This document shows positions 19,278 to 28,006 of a DNA stretch of 64,000 bases, piece after piece. Below the pieces are notes generated by a model. That model was given only the letters and a program-made list of their open reading frames with translations, made no database searches and was not told the origin of the DNA. Position 1 is the stretch's first letter. Each line of letters begins with the position of its first letter. Position numbers and translations under genes: made by a program. The stretch lies in assembly GCA_963773315.1 (NCBI GenBank), contig CAVZAF010000011.1, positions 1 through 64,000 on the forward strand, read 5' to 3'. The DNA comes from DATKAS01 sp963773315 (GTDB lineage: Bacteria > Actinomycetota > Acidimicrobiia > Acidimicrobiales > DATKAS01).

Positions 19278-20911
19278 CCGACGACGTCGTCGCGGCTGCG
19301 CGGCGCTGGCTCGAGGAAGATCCCGATCCCGACACGCGCGCCGAGCTGAGCGCGCTCCTCGCGGCGCACGACGACGACGCGCTCTCAGACCGGTTCGGCG
19401 CGCGGCTGCAGTTCGGCACGGCCGGGCTCCGGGGTGCGCTCGGCGCTGGGCCCAATCGGATGAACCGCGTCATCGTGCGGCGGGCCGCGGCGGGGTTGGC
19501 CGCGTACTTGGTGGAGCGGGTGCCGGGCGCGGCCGAGGCGGGCGTCGTCATCGGATGTGATGCGCGCCACAAGAGCGACGTGTTCGCGGAAGACAGCGCC
19601 GCCGTCTTGGCCGGCGCTGGCCTGCGCGCGTTCCTGCTGCCACCGCGGTTGCCCACGCCGTTGCTCGCTTTCGCGGTGCGCCACCTCGGTTGCGCCGCCG
19701 GCGTGATGGTCACCGCGTCGCACAACCCGCCGGCCGACAACGGTTACAAGGTGTACCTCGGTGACGGCGCGCAGATCGTGCCTCCCGCCGACAGCGAGAT
19801 CTCTGCCGCGATCGACGCGATCGGCGCGCTGGCCGATGTGCCGATGGCGCCGCTCGCCGATGCGCTGGTGACGCGGCTCGGCGACGACGTGATCGACGCG
19901 TTCCAACGTGCAGAGGTCGGGCTCTCGCTCGTGCCCTCGGCCCGCGACGTGTCGGTCGTGTACACGGCCATGCACGGCGTGGGCCGCGATCAAGTGGTCG
20001 GAGTGTGGGAGCGGGCCGGGTTCCCGCCGATGCACGTCGTGGCGCCGCAGGCCGATCCCGATCCTGACTTCCCGACGGTGGCGTTCCCCAACCCCGAGGA
20101 GCCGGGCGCGCTCGACCTGTCGCTCGCGGAGGCCGCTCGGGTACGACCTGACGTGCTGATCGCGAACGATCCCGACGCGGATCGGCTCGGCGCCGCGATC
20201 CCCGACGGGTCCGGGGGCTACCGCGCGCTGCGGGGCGATGAGATCGGCGTGCTGCTGGCCGATCACGTGCTGCGACATACGTCGGGTTCCGATCGGCTCG
20301 TCGCAACAACGGTGGTGTCGTCGACGATGCTCTCGAAGATGGCGGCGGCCGCGGGCGTGCAGTACGCAGAGACGCTGACCGGGTTCAAGTGGATCGCGAG
20401 GGCTGCGTTGGATCGGCCCGACACCCGATTCGTGTTCGGCTACGAGGAAGCGCTGGGTTACCTGGTCGGCGACGTCGTTCGCGACAAAGACGGCATCAGT
20501 GCGGCGATGATCCTGGGTGAGGTCGCCGCGTTGGCGAAGGCCGAGGGCGTCTCGCTGCAGGATCGGTTGGACACGCTCGCCCGGGCGCACGGGCTCCACG
20601 CCACTGATCAGTGGTCCGTGCGTCTCGAAGGTGCTGAAGGCGCCGCTCGCATCGCCTCGGTGATGGATGGGTTGCGACGCGATCCCCCGGGCGAGCGAGC
20701 TGAGCCCAAGGGGCTGCCGCCCGCGGACATCGTCATGCTCCGCATCGGCGCCGACCGCGTCGTCGTGCGCCCGAGTGGCACCGAGCCCAAGCTCAAGATG
20801 TACTTCGAGGTCGTGATCCCGGTGTCGGGTTCGATCGACGACGCGCGCGCGGCGGCAGGCAAACGGCTGGCCGAGCTCCGCGCGGTGCTGGCTGACGCAA
20901 CCGGCCTCTAG
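19274..20911 (+). CDS. Phosphoglucomutase/phosphomannomutase family enzyme
   Basis: An intact 545-residue alpha-D-phosphohexomutase. The four family signatures are present: the early RLQFGTAGLRG, the phosphoserine loop GVMVTASHNPPADNGYKVY (Ser of TASHNP), the metal loop ANDPDADRLG, and the sugar loop FGYEEALGYLVGD. The phosphate loop RPSGTEPKLKMYFE lies near the end. The length and the order of motifs fit the bacterial PGM2-like group, which can interconvert glucose or deoxyribose/ribose 1- and 5-phosphates (phosphopentomutase activity). In this nucleoside island that activity would connect the product of deoA with deoC. The GTG overlaps the kinase stop, and its TAG stop overlaps the convergent upp stop in CTAG. 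Confidence 0.9.
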   Translation: MTDDVVAAARRWLEEDPDPDTRAELSALLAAHDDDALSDRFGARLQFGTAGLRGALGAGPNRMNRVIVRRAAAGLAAYLVERVPGAAEAGVVIGCDARHKSDVFAEDSAAVLAGAGLRAFLLPPRLPTPLLAFAVRHLGCAAGVMVTASHNPPADNGYKVYLGDGAQIVPPADSEISAAIDAIGALADVPMAPLADALVTRLGDDVIDAFQRAEVGLSLVPSARDVSVVYTAMHGVGRDQVVGVWERAGFPPMHVVAPQADPDPDFPTVAFPNPEEPGALDLSLAEAARVRPDVLIANDPDADRLGAAIPDGSGGYRALRGDEIGVLLADHVLRHTSGSDRLVATTVVSSTMLSKMAAAAGVQYAETLTGFKWIARAALDRPDTRFVFGYEEALGYLVGDVVRDKDGISAAMILGEVAALAKAEGVSLQDRLDTLARAHGLHATDQWSVRLEGAEGAARIASVMDGLRRDPPGERAEPKGLPPADIVMLRIGADRVVVRPSGTEPKLKMYFEVVIPVSGSIDDARAAAGKRLAELRAVLADATGL

Positions 20912-21532
20912 CCGAGACCGAAGAGGCGGTCGCCGGCGTCGCCGAGGCCGGGAACGATGTACGCGTGCTCGTTCAGGTGGTCGTCGATCGCCGCTGTCAC
21001 GATGTGGAGGTCGAAGCCGGTCGCCTCCATCCGCTTCAGTCCCTCGGGCGCGGCGAGCACACAGACGACCGTCATGCGGCCGGCGCCCCGCTCGGCGGCG
21101 AGCCGGCACGTGAACTCGAGCGAGCCACCGGTCGCCAGCATGGGATCGAGGATGATCACCGGACGGCCATCGAGGCGTGCGGGAAGCTTGGCCATGTAGC
21201 TCTTCGGCTCGAACGTCTCCTCGTCGCGCGCCAACCCGACGAAGCTCATCTCGGCTTCGGGCAGCAGACGGATGGCCGCGTCGGCCATCCCGAGCCCCGC
21301 CGCGCAGCACCGGCACCAAGACGGGAAGCCGGGGAAGCCGCACCCCCTTCGCCGGCCCGAGCGGCGTGCGCACCTGTGTCGTCTCGACCGCGAGGTCGCG
21401 CGTCGCTTCGTAGATGAGCATCGCGGCGAGGTTGTCGACGGCGCGACGGAACGTCGCACGGTCGGTGGTCTCGTCGCGCAGCACCGTGAGCTGCTCCGCG
21501 GCAAGAGGATGATCGACGACAGTGGTTTTCAT
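20908..21532 (-). CDS. upp: Uracil phosphoribosyltransferase
   Basis: Makes UMP from uracil and PRPP. It starts MKTTVVDHPLAAEQLTVLRD and shows FRRAVDNLAAMLIYEATRDL, then after one frame break near 21320 RAGLGMADAAIRLLPEAE, the PRPP loop VIILDPMLATGGS and the uracil site HIVTAAIDDHLNEHAYIVPG then LGDAGDRLFG. All Upp hallmarks are therefore present. It ends in a CTAG shared with the convergent phosphohexomutase. It is the last gene of the leftward nucleoside run, 15 bases downstream of the truncated ALDH, and would capture uracil freed by DeoA. Confidence 0.92.
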
Positions 21533-21547
21533 CGCGCGCCCTTCAAG

Positions 21548-22426
21548 TCACACCCCGATCGGATGCCAGACGGTCTTGGTCTCGAGGAACGCGAGCATCC
21601 GGTCGAGGCCGGGATCGCGGAACCAGTCGGGATCGTGCTCGTCGCGCCTCACGACACGCTTGAGGTTGTCGGCCGCGGCACGCTCGAGGTCGGCGACTGC
21701 GTCGTGCGGCGCACCGCAGAGGTCGATCGCGTTGACGTCCATGTGCGCCGCGAGCCAGGGCGCGAGCTCGGCAGCGCTGCCGGTGAGCATGTTCACCACA
21801 CCCGCGGGGAGGTCAGATGTCGCGAGCACCTCGGTGAGCGAGATCGCCGGCAGCGGACCGCGCTCCGCGGCCACAACGACGCAGGTGTTGCCAGTGACGA
21901 TGACGGGCGCGACCACCGAGGCGAGCCCGAGCAGCGACGAGTCTTGCGGGGCGAGCACCGCGACGACACCCGTGGGCTCGGGCACCGAGAAGTCGAAGAA
22001 CGATCCGGCGACGGGGTTGGACGAGCCGTGCACCTGGGCGATCTTGTCGCTCCACCCCGCGTACCAGACCCACCGGTCGATCGCCGCGTCGACGACCTTC
22101 TCCGCGGTGCGCTTCTGCACGCCGTCGGCTTGACGCACCTCCTCGACGAACTGCGCCCGCCGCCCCTCGAGCATCTCCGCGATGCGGTAGAGGATCTGGC
22201 CGCGGTTGTACGCCGTCGCGCCGGACCACTTCGCGAACGCGCCCCTCGCGGCGACGACCGCGTCGCGCGCATCCTTGCGCGACGCGAGCGCCGCGTTGGC
22301 GAGGAACTTGCCGTGCGCGTCGGTGATCTCGTAGGTGCGTCCCGACTCGGACCGTGGGAACGCACCACCGATGTAGAGCTTGTAGGTCTTCAGGACCCCG
22401 ACACGCCCGTCGCGAGAGTCAGACAT
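21548..22426 (-). CDS. Short aldehyde dehydrogenase-like protein lacking the catalytic cysteine
   Basis: An intact 292-residue ALDH homologue. It has the N-terminal part (YKLYIGGAFPRSESGRTYEI, AFAKWSGATAYNRGQILYRI, AEMLEGRRAQFVEEV) and the coenzyme region (VLAPQDSSLLGLASVVAPVI, DLPAGVVNMLTGSAAELAPW). In place of the E-L-G-G-K and G-Q-x-C catalytic segments it goes straight to a short tail, RMLAFLETKTVWHPIGV. It keeps the fold's front half and the C-terminal signature but no nucleophile, so it is probably not a dehydrogenase itself. The open frame is undamaged and overlaps the full-length ALDH by eight bases. A structural or regulatory partner role is plausible. Confidence 0.8.
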   Translation of the reverse strand: MSDSRDGRVGVLKTYKLYIGGAFPRSESGRTYEITDAHGKFLANAALASRKDARDAVVAARGAFAKWSGATAYNRGQILYRIAEMLEGRRAQFVEEVRQADGVQKRTAEKVVDAAIDRWVWYAGWSDKIAQVHGSSNPVAGSFFDFSVPEPTGVVAVLAPQDSSLLGLASVVAPVIVTGNTCVVVAAERGPLPAISLTEVLATSDLPAGVVNMLTGSAAELAPWLAAHMDVNAIDLCGAPHDAVADLERAAADNLKRVVRRDEHDPDWFRDPGLDRMLAFLETKTVWHPIGV

Positions 22427-23858
22427 CGAGATATCCCTCGAGGCCGTGCCGTCCGCCTTCACGGCCGTAGCCCGACTCCTTGTAGCCGCCGAACGGACTC
22501 GTCGGATCGAACTTGTTGAACGTGTTCGCCCACACGACCCCCGCTCGCAGCCGCTGCGCCATCCAGAGGATGCGGCTGCCCTTCTCGGTCCAGACGCCGG
22601 CAGACAGGCCGAACGGAGTGTTGTTCGCCTTCTCGACCGCTTCGTCGGGCGTGCGGAACGTGAGCACCGACAGCACCGGGCCGAAGATCTCCTCACGCGC
22701 GATGCGATGCGCCTGCGTGACGCCGGTGAACACCGTCGGAGGGAACCAGTAGCCACGCTCGGGCAGCTCGCACTCTGGAGACCAGCGCTCGGCGCCCTCA
22801 CGGTCGCCGATCTCGGACAGCTCACGGATCTTCGCGAGCTGCATCGCCGAGTTGATCGCACCGATGTCGGTGTTCTTGTCGAGTGGGTCGCCCACACGGA
22901 GGGTCGAGAGGCGCCGCTTCAGCCGCATCATCAGGTCTTCGGCGATGGACTCCTGCACGAGGAGCCGCGATCCGGCACAGCAGACGTGGCCCTGGTTGAA
23001 GAAGATCCCCTCGACGATGCCCTCGACTGCTTCGTCGAGCGCCGCATCGTCGAACACCACGTTTGCGGCCTTGCCGCCCAGCTCGAGAGTCACCTTCTTG
23101 CGGGTGCCCGCAACCGACCTTGCGATCTCCTTGCCGACCTCGGTCGAGCCGGTGAACGCGACCTTGTCGACGCCTTCATGCGTGACGAGGAGGCGGCCGG
23201 TCTCACCCGCGCCCGTGAGGATGTTCACGACGCCTGGCGGCAGATCCGCCTGCTGAAGGATCTCGGCGAAGTGCAACGCGCTGAGCGGCGTGGTCTCCGC
23301 GGGCTTGAGCACAACGGTGTTGCCGCACGCGAGCGCCGGCGCGATCTTCCACGCCAGCATGAGCAGCGGGAAGTTCCACGGAATCACCTGTCCGGCGACG
23401 CCGAGCGGCTTCGGGTTCGGCCCGAAGCCCGCGTGATCGAGCTTGTCGGCCCATCCCGCGTAGTAGAAGAAGTGCGCGGCGACGAGGGGAAGGTCGACGT
23501 CGCGTGACTCGCGGATCGGCTTGCCGTTGTCGATCGACTCGAGCACTGCGAGCTCACGTGACCGTTCCTGCAGCAGCCGGGCGATGCGGTACAGGTACTT
23601 CCCGCGAGTGCTCGGCTTCATCCGCGACCACGTGTCGTCGTAGGCACGTCTCGCGGCGGCGACCGCACGGTCGACATCCTTCGGACCCGCCTCGCTGACC
23701 TCGGCCAGCACCTCCTCGGTCGCGGGGTCGACGGTCTTGAACGTGTGCCCGTCGGTCGGCGCGACGAACTCGCCGTCGATGAAGAGGCCGTAGCTCGATC
23801 GGATGGAGACGAGGGCGCGCGACTCGGGAGCCGGCGCGTACTCGAACGGTGAGGTCAT
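22419..23858 (-). CDS. NAD(P)-dependent aldehyde dehydrogenase
   Basis: An intact 479-residue ALDH. Visible are the coenzyme-binding VIPWNFPLLMLAWKIAPALA, GNTVVLKPAETTPLSA, FTGSTEVGKEIARS, the general-base segment TLELGGKAANVVFDD and the nucleophile GHVCCAGSRLLVQES. The C-terminal EEIFGPVLSVLTF and FGGYKESGYGREGG follow. Adjacent to deoC it may oxidise acetaldehyde released from deoxyribose 5-phosphate, though the substrate is not fixed by sequence. It is 16 bases downstream of deoC and overlaps the cysteine-less paralogue, so the three form one unit. Confidence 0.92.
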   Translation of the reverse strand: MTSPFEYAPAPESRALVSIRSSYGLFIDGEFVAPTDGHTFKTVDPATEEVLAEVSEAGPKDVDRAVAAARRAYDDTWSRMKPSTRGKYLYRIARLLQERSRELAVLESIDNGKPIRESRDVDLPLVAAHFFYYAGWADKLDHAGFGPNPKPLGVAGQVIPWNFPLLMLAWKIAPALACGNTVVLKPAETTPLSALHFAEILQQADLPPGVVNILTGAGETGRLLVTHEGVDKVAFTGSTEVGKEIARSVAGTRKKVTLELGGKAANVVFDDAALDEAVEGIVEGIFFNQGHVCCAGSRLLVQESIAEDLMMRLKRRLSTLRVGDPLDKNTDIGAINSAMQLAKIRELSEIGDREGAERWSPECELPERGYWFPPTVFTGVTQAHRIAREEIFGPVLSVLTFRTPDEAVEKANNTPFGLSAGVWTEKGSRILWMAQRLRAGVVWANTFNKFDPTSPFGGYKESGYGREGGRHGLEGYLDV

Positions 23859-23874
23859 CAGCGGCTCAGCCGAC

Positions 23875-24825
23875 TCAGTCGAGCGTGAAGTAGTCGGGGC
23901 CGCTGTACCGACCGGTCGCGAGCTTGGTGCGCTGCATCAGCACGTCGTTCAGAAGGCTCGATGCTCCGAACCGCCACAGGTCGGGAGTGAGCCACTCGGG
24001 CGCGGTCTCGTTCACGATGACGAGATAGCGGATCGCATCCTTCGCGTTGCGGATGCCGCCGGCAACCTTCACTCCCACCCTGTGACCGGTCACGTCTGCG
24101 AAGTCACGCACCGCCTCGAGCATGACGAGCGCGACTGGTGCTGTCGCCGCGGGGCTCACCTTCCCGGTCGACGTCTTGATGAAGTCAGCCCCGGCCATCA
24201 TCGACAGCCATGACGCGCGGCGCACGTTGTCGTACGTGGCGAGCTCGCCCGTCTCGAGGATCACCTTGAGGTGCGCGTCGCCGCACGCCTGCCTCACCGC
24301 GACGATCTCGTCGAACACGAGCTGGTGCTGGCCGGCGAGGAACGCACCACGATCGATGACCATGTCGACCTCGTCGGCGCCCGCGGCGACCGCATCCTTC
24401 ACATCGGTCAGCTTCACGGGAAGTGAGGCCCGGCCGCTCGGGAACGCCGTCGCGACCGAGGCGACCTTGACGTTGCTGCCCTTCACCGCTTCCTTCGCGA
24501 CTGCGACGAGGTCTGGGTAGACGCACACCGCGGCAACCGCAGGTGCTGTCGCGTCGCTCGGGTCGGGACGCATCGCCTTCGCGCACATCGCCCGCACCTT
24601 GCCCGGAGTGTCCTGGCCCTCGAGCGTCGTCAGGTCCATCGAAGCGATCACGAGGTCGAGCGACCACTTCTTCGCAGTGGTCTTGATCGACCGGGTCGCG
24701 AGCCGGGCAACCCGGTTCTCGGCGCCGACCTGGTCGACCCCAGGCAGCCCGTGGAGGAAGCGCTTCAGCGACGCCTCAGACGCGACGACGTCGTCGAACG
24801 GGCCAGCGGTGAGCCCGGAAGTCAT
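23875..24825 (-). CDS. deoC: Deoxyribose-phosphate aldolase
   Basis: Splits 2-deoxyribose 5-phosphate into glyceraldehyde 3-phosphate and acetaldehyde by a Schiff-base mechanism. The intact 316-residue sequence has VAAVCVYPDLVAVAKEAV, ADEVDMVIDRGAFL, LKVILETGELATYDNVRRAS, the lysine loop FIKTSTGKVSPAAT and GVKVAGGIRNAKDA. It is the longer, DERA-type form of actinobacteria. The ATG at 24825 lies just downstream of an inverted repeat at 24850-24893. It follows the adenosine deaminase after a gap of about 80 bases, the longest gap in the run, so it may have its own promoter or an attenuator. Confidence 0.94.
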   Translation of the reverse strand: MTSGLTAGPFDDVVASEASLKRFLHGLPGVDQVGAENRVARLATRSIKTTAKKWSLDLVIASMDLTTLEGQDTPGKVRAMCAKAMRPDPSDATAPAVAAVCVYPDLVAVAKEAVKGSNVKVASVATAFPSGRASLPVKLTDVKDAVAAGADEVDMVIDRGAFLAGQHQLVFDEIVAVRQACGDAHLKVILETGELATYDNVRRASWLSMMAGADFIKTSTGKVSPAATAPVALVMLEAVRDFADVTGHRVGVKVAGGIRNAKDAIRYLVIVNETAPEWLTPDLWRFGASSLLNDVLMQRTKLATGRYSGPDYFTLD

Positions 24826-24849
24826 GCGTCGACGATACCGCCCTGCCGG

Positions 24850-24893
24850 GATTGATGATTCGGGGACCGTATGCCGCCCTCCAATCATCAATC
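24850..24893. promoter_or_regulatory. Inverted repeat between add and deoC
   Basis: GATTGATGATT (24850-24860) and AATCATCAATC (24883-24893) are perfect 11-base arms around a 22-base GC-rich centre. The repeat is AT-rich in otherwise GC-rich DNA and lies between the add stop (24904) and the deoC start (24825). No T-run follows it on either strand, which speaks against a plain intrinsic terminator. Arm centres are 33 bases apart, about three helical turns, so a two-site operator for the deo/ALDH genes is equally possible. Confidence 0.55.
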
Positions 24894-24903
24894 TCGGGCT
24901 CGT

Positions 24904-26014
24904 TCAGCGGGAGCCGACCGTGACCTCTTCGGCCTTGAGCAAGCGCGTACCCGGGCTTGATGCGTTCGTTGATGATGCGGAGGCGCTCGTCGAAGCCGGC
25001 GAACGCGCTCTTCATGGCGTTCGTCGTGAGCCACTCGACGTCATCCCACCCATAGCCGAACGTGTCGACGAGCGCGGCGAACTCCTTCGAGAGCGAGGTG
25101 TCGCTCATCAGCCGGTTGTCGGTGTTGACCGTCACCCGGAATCGCAGCCGCCGCAGCAACCCGATCGGATGCTCGGCGATCGACGGCGCCGCGCCCGTGT
25201 GCACGTTCGATGTCGGGCACATCTCGAGCGGCACGCGGCGATCGCGCACGAACGCCGCGAGACGCCCGAGCACGGGCCGACCGTCGGAGTCCTCGGTGAT
25301 GTCGTCGACGATGCGCACGCCGTGGCCGAGCCGTTCGGCGCCACACCACTGCAGCGCCTCCCAGATCGACGGCACCCCGAACGCCTCGCCCGCATGGATC
25401 GTGATGTGGAAGTTCTCGCGGGCCACGAGCTGGAACGCGTCGAGATGGCGAGTGGGCGGGAAGCCGGCCTCGGCTCCCGCGATGTCGAAGCCGACGACGC
25501 CATCGTCACGCCACCGCACCGCCAGCTCGGCGATCTCGCTCGACCGTGCCTGGGTGCGCATCGCCGTGAGCAGCGCGTACACAGTGATCGGTCGACCCGC
25601 GGCTGCCGCCCGCTCGGCTCCGACCGCGAAGCCGTCGATCACCGCGCCGACCACATCGTCGAGCCCGAGCTCTCCGTCCGTATGCAGCTCGGGGGCGAAC
25701 CGGATCTCGGCGTACACGACGCCGTCGGCCGCCAAGTCCTCGGCGCATTCAGCCGCGACCCGCGTCAACGCCTCGCGCGTCTGCATCACCGCGAGCGTGT
25801 GGTCGAAGCCCTCGAGGTACAGCACGAGGTCCTTCTGGTTCGCGCCAGACACGAACCACTGCGCGAGCTCGCCGACGTCTTTCGTCGGCAACGCGGTGTA
25901 GCCGCACGCATCTGCCAGCTCGATGACGGTCGCTGGCCGCACCCCGCCGTCGAGGTGATCGTGCAGCAGCGCCTTGGGCGCCCGCACCAGGGAGTCGAGC
26001 GTCGGACGGCTCAC
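24904..26014 (-). CDS. add: Adenosine deaminase (first copy)
   Basis: Deaminates adenosine and deoxyadenosine to the inosine forms. Motifs in order: zinc ligands in KALLHDHLDGGVRP, substrate region GVVGFDIAGAEAGFPP, the catalytic Glu in ITIHAGEAFG, the following AERLGHGVRI, and NTDNRLMSDTSLSKEF with the zinc Asp. The stretch EMCPTSNVHTGA is also typical. The GTG at 26014 overlaps the stop of the oxygenase upstream (GTGA). One frame break near 24940 hides the last residues (KAEEVTVGSR), which run to a TGA at 24906-24904. It is a paralogue of the gene at 26872-28006. Confidence 0.92.
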
Positions 26015-26861
26015 GCGAACCCCCGCAGCGGCATGTCGTCGCCGCGCTGCAACCAGTTCTCGTCGGGGATAGAGCGCGTCGCCCTCGATCACGTGTACCG
26101 AGTACGCGTGCCTCGACTTCGGCGAGTGGTTCGGCCCGCTGTAATGCGGAAGCTGCCCGTGCAACAGCACCAACGTGCCCGCGGGAGTCTCGAGCGGCAC
26201 CAACTGACCATCACCGGGCTCGGGCAACGGCGCATCGCTCAGCGTCTCGAACTCGGTGCCGCCGCCTGGCGCCCGTTTGAACAGCTTGCGCAGCGGCCCG
26301 CGGTGCCCGCCAGGCTCGGCCCACAGGCACCCGTTCTCGAGCGTGGCGTCCTCGAGCGCGAACCAGAAGCCGACGCAGCGACATCGGGTCGGTGTAGAGG
26401 AACGTGCTGTCCTGATGGCACGTCACCTCGCCGCCGATGCTCGGCTGCTTGAAGATGTACATCGACTGCAGCAGCTTCGGATCCTCGAACCCGACGTCCG
26501 CCGCGACCGCCGCGAGGTCCGCCGTTCGCGAGAACGAGGAGAAGACCGGGTCGAGGTCGTGCATCGCGTGCCCGATCTTGTTGATCGACAGCTCCTTCGC
26601 CTGCTTCAGGGAGCCATCGGGCAGGAAGGCATCTTCCTCGAAGAAGAACCGCACCTTGTCGCCCGACTCGAGGAAGTAGTCGTCGGAGGTGCGAGTCTGC
26701 TCGTGCGTCGTGAACACCGAGATCGACTCGGGCTCGAACTCTTCGAGCATCTCGCGCGAACGCTCGATCAGCTCCTTGCACGCCGTGGTGTCAGCAAACC
26801 CCTCGATGACGAGCACGCCGTCTCGCTCGAACTGGTCTCGCTGCTTCTCGGTCAGACCCAT
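26011..26861 (-). CDS. PHYHD1-like Fe(II)/2-oxoglutarate dioxygenase (PhyH family)
   Basis: Non-haem iron oxygenase of the phytanoyl-CoA dioxygenase family. It starts MGLTEKQRDQFERDGVLVIE after AGGAG. The middle holds DDYFLESGDKVRFFFEEDAF, LSINKIGHAMHDLDPVFSSF and SMYIFKQPSIGGEVTCHQDS, where H-Q-D supplies two iron ligands. Then come LRVGFWFALEDATLENG and GTLVLLHGQLPHYSGPNHSP (distal His) followed by SRHAYSVHVIEG (Arg for 2-oxoglutarate), and the end DENWLQRGDDMPLRGF. This order and the closing ENWLQ match the animal PHYHD1 branch, whose substrate is unknown to me. Frame breaks lie at about 26385 and 26065. It sits between two adenosine deaminases with a GTGA overlap downstream, so a nucleoside-like substrate is a fair guess. 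Confidence 0.85.
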
Positions 26862-26871
26862 CCTCACACTC

Positions 26872-28006
26872 CTAGACCTCGACACCGGCGAGCTTCGCGT
26901 AGGCAGGGCGGATGACCTCGTGCTCGATGCGACGCCGCTCGTCGAGCGAGCAGAACGCCGCCTGGATGCCGGTCAACTGCAGTGCCTCGATGTCAGTCCA
27001 CCGGAACCCATTGACGGAAGCAACCTCGTGCACCTCGGTCGAGACTCGCACCCCGCTCATCAGGCGGTTGTCGGTGTTGATCGTCGCTCGGATGCCCAAG
27101 CGGTGGAACAAGGCGACCGGATGGTGGGCGATGCTCGGCACAGCGCCGATCTGCACGTTGCAGGTCGGGGCGAGCTCGAGCGGGATCTGCCGGTCGCGCA
27201 CGTAGGTCGCCAGCGGGCCGAGGTGCACCCGATCGAGGTCGATGTCGACGAGACCTGCCTCGGGCATGCCGCCGTCGATCGTCACGTCCTCGATGAGGCG
27301 GACGCCGTGGCCGACCCGCTCCGCGCCGCAGTCCAGCGCGTCGGCGATCAGCTCGAGCCCGGGCGGCTCGCTCGCATGGATCGTGAGGTGAACGAGTCCA
27401 CGCCGCGCGATCTCGACCGCCTCACGATGGTCGCTCGGCGGAAACCCGGTCTCGGCACCGGCGAGGTCGAACGCGACGATCGTGTCGTCACCCACGCGGC
27501 GGCGCACGCACAGCTCGGCGATCTCGCGAGATCGTGACCCGGTGCGCATCGCGCAGACGATCGTGCGCATCACGATCGTCTGACCGACCGCGGCCGCCGC
27601 GTGCTCGCCGTCACGGAAACCCCCTTGCACGGCGTCGACCACGTCGTCGAGCGACAGCCCGTGCGCCTGGTGCAGCTCGGGCGCGAACCGCACCTCCGCG
27701 TAGACGACGCCGTCGGCGGCGAGGTCGAGCGCGGCCTCGCGCGCGACCCGATGCAGCGCCGGTGCGGTCTGCATCACCGCGAGCGTGTGCTCGAACGTCG
27801 CCAGGTACTGGAGGATGTCGCGCGTATCCGCACCTCGCGTGAACCAGCCGGCGAGCTCGTGCAGATCGGTCGCGGGGAGGTTTCTGTACCCGATCGCGTC
27901 AGCGAGCTCGACGATCGTCGAGGGCCGCAGCCCGCCGTCGAGGTGATCGTGGAGCAGCACCTTCGGCGCCGCTCGCACCGTCGTCGAGCGTCATGGGAGC
28001 CGACAT
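26872..28006 (-). CDS. add: Adenosine deaminase (second copy)
   Basis: Paralogue of the deaminase at 24904-26014 with the same motif order: KVLLHDHLDGGLRPSTIVEL, IVAFDLAGAETGFPPSDH, the catalytic Glu in LTIHASEPPG (His-Ala-Ser-Glu instead of the usual His-Ala-Gly-Glu), AERVGHGVRLIEDV, ELAPTCNVQIGAVPS and NTDNRLMSGVRVSTEV. It carries an insertion near TIDGGMPEAGLVDIDLDRVH. The changes near the active Glu and this insertion suggest a different nucleoside preference. The ATG at 28006 overlaps the deoA stop (TGATG); a frame break near 27975 lies a few residues in. Its stop precedes the oxygenase by 10 bases. Confidence 0.9.

Noticed and set aside
19385..21532. A 715-codon open frame on the minus strand reading from upp through the phosphohexomutase.
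   Set aside because: Only its first 70 codons are real (upp). The rest is antisense to an intact enzyme with all its motifs and appears open only because of a frame break in upp.
24599..26452. A 617-codon plus-strand frame opposite the add and oxygenase genes.
   Set aside because: Antisense shadow. The minus strand has catalytic motifs of adenosine deaminase and PhyH in order.
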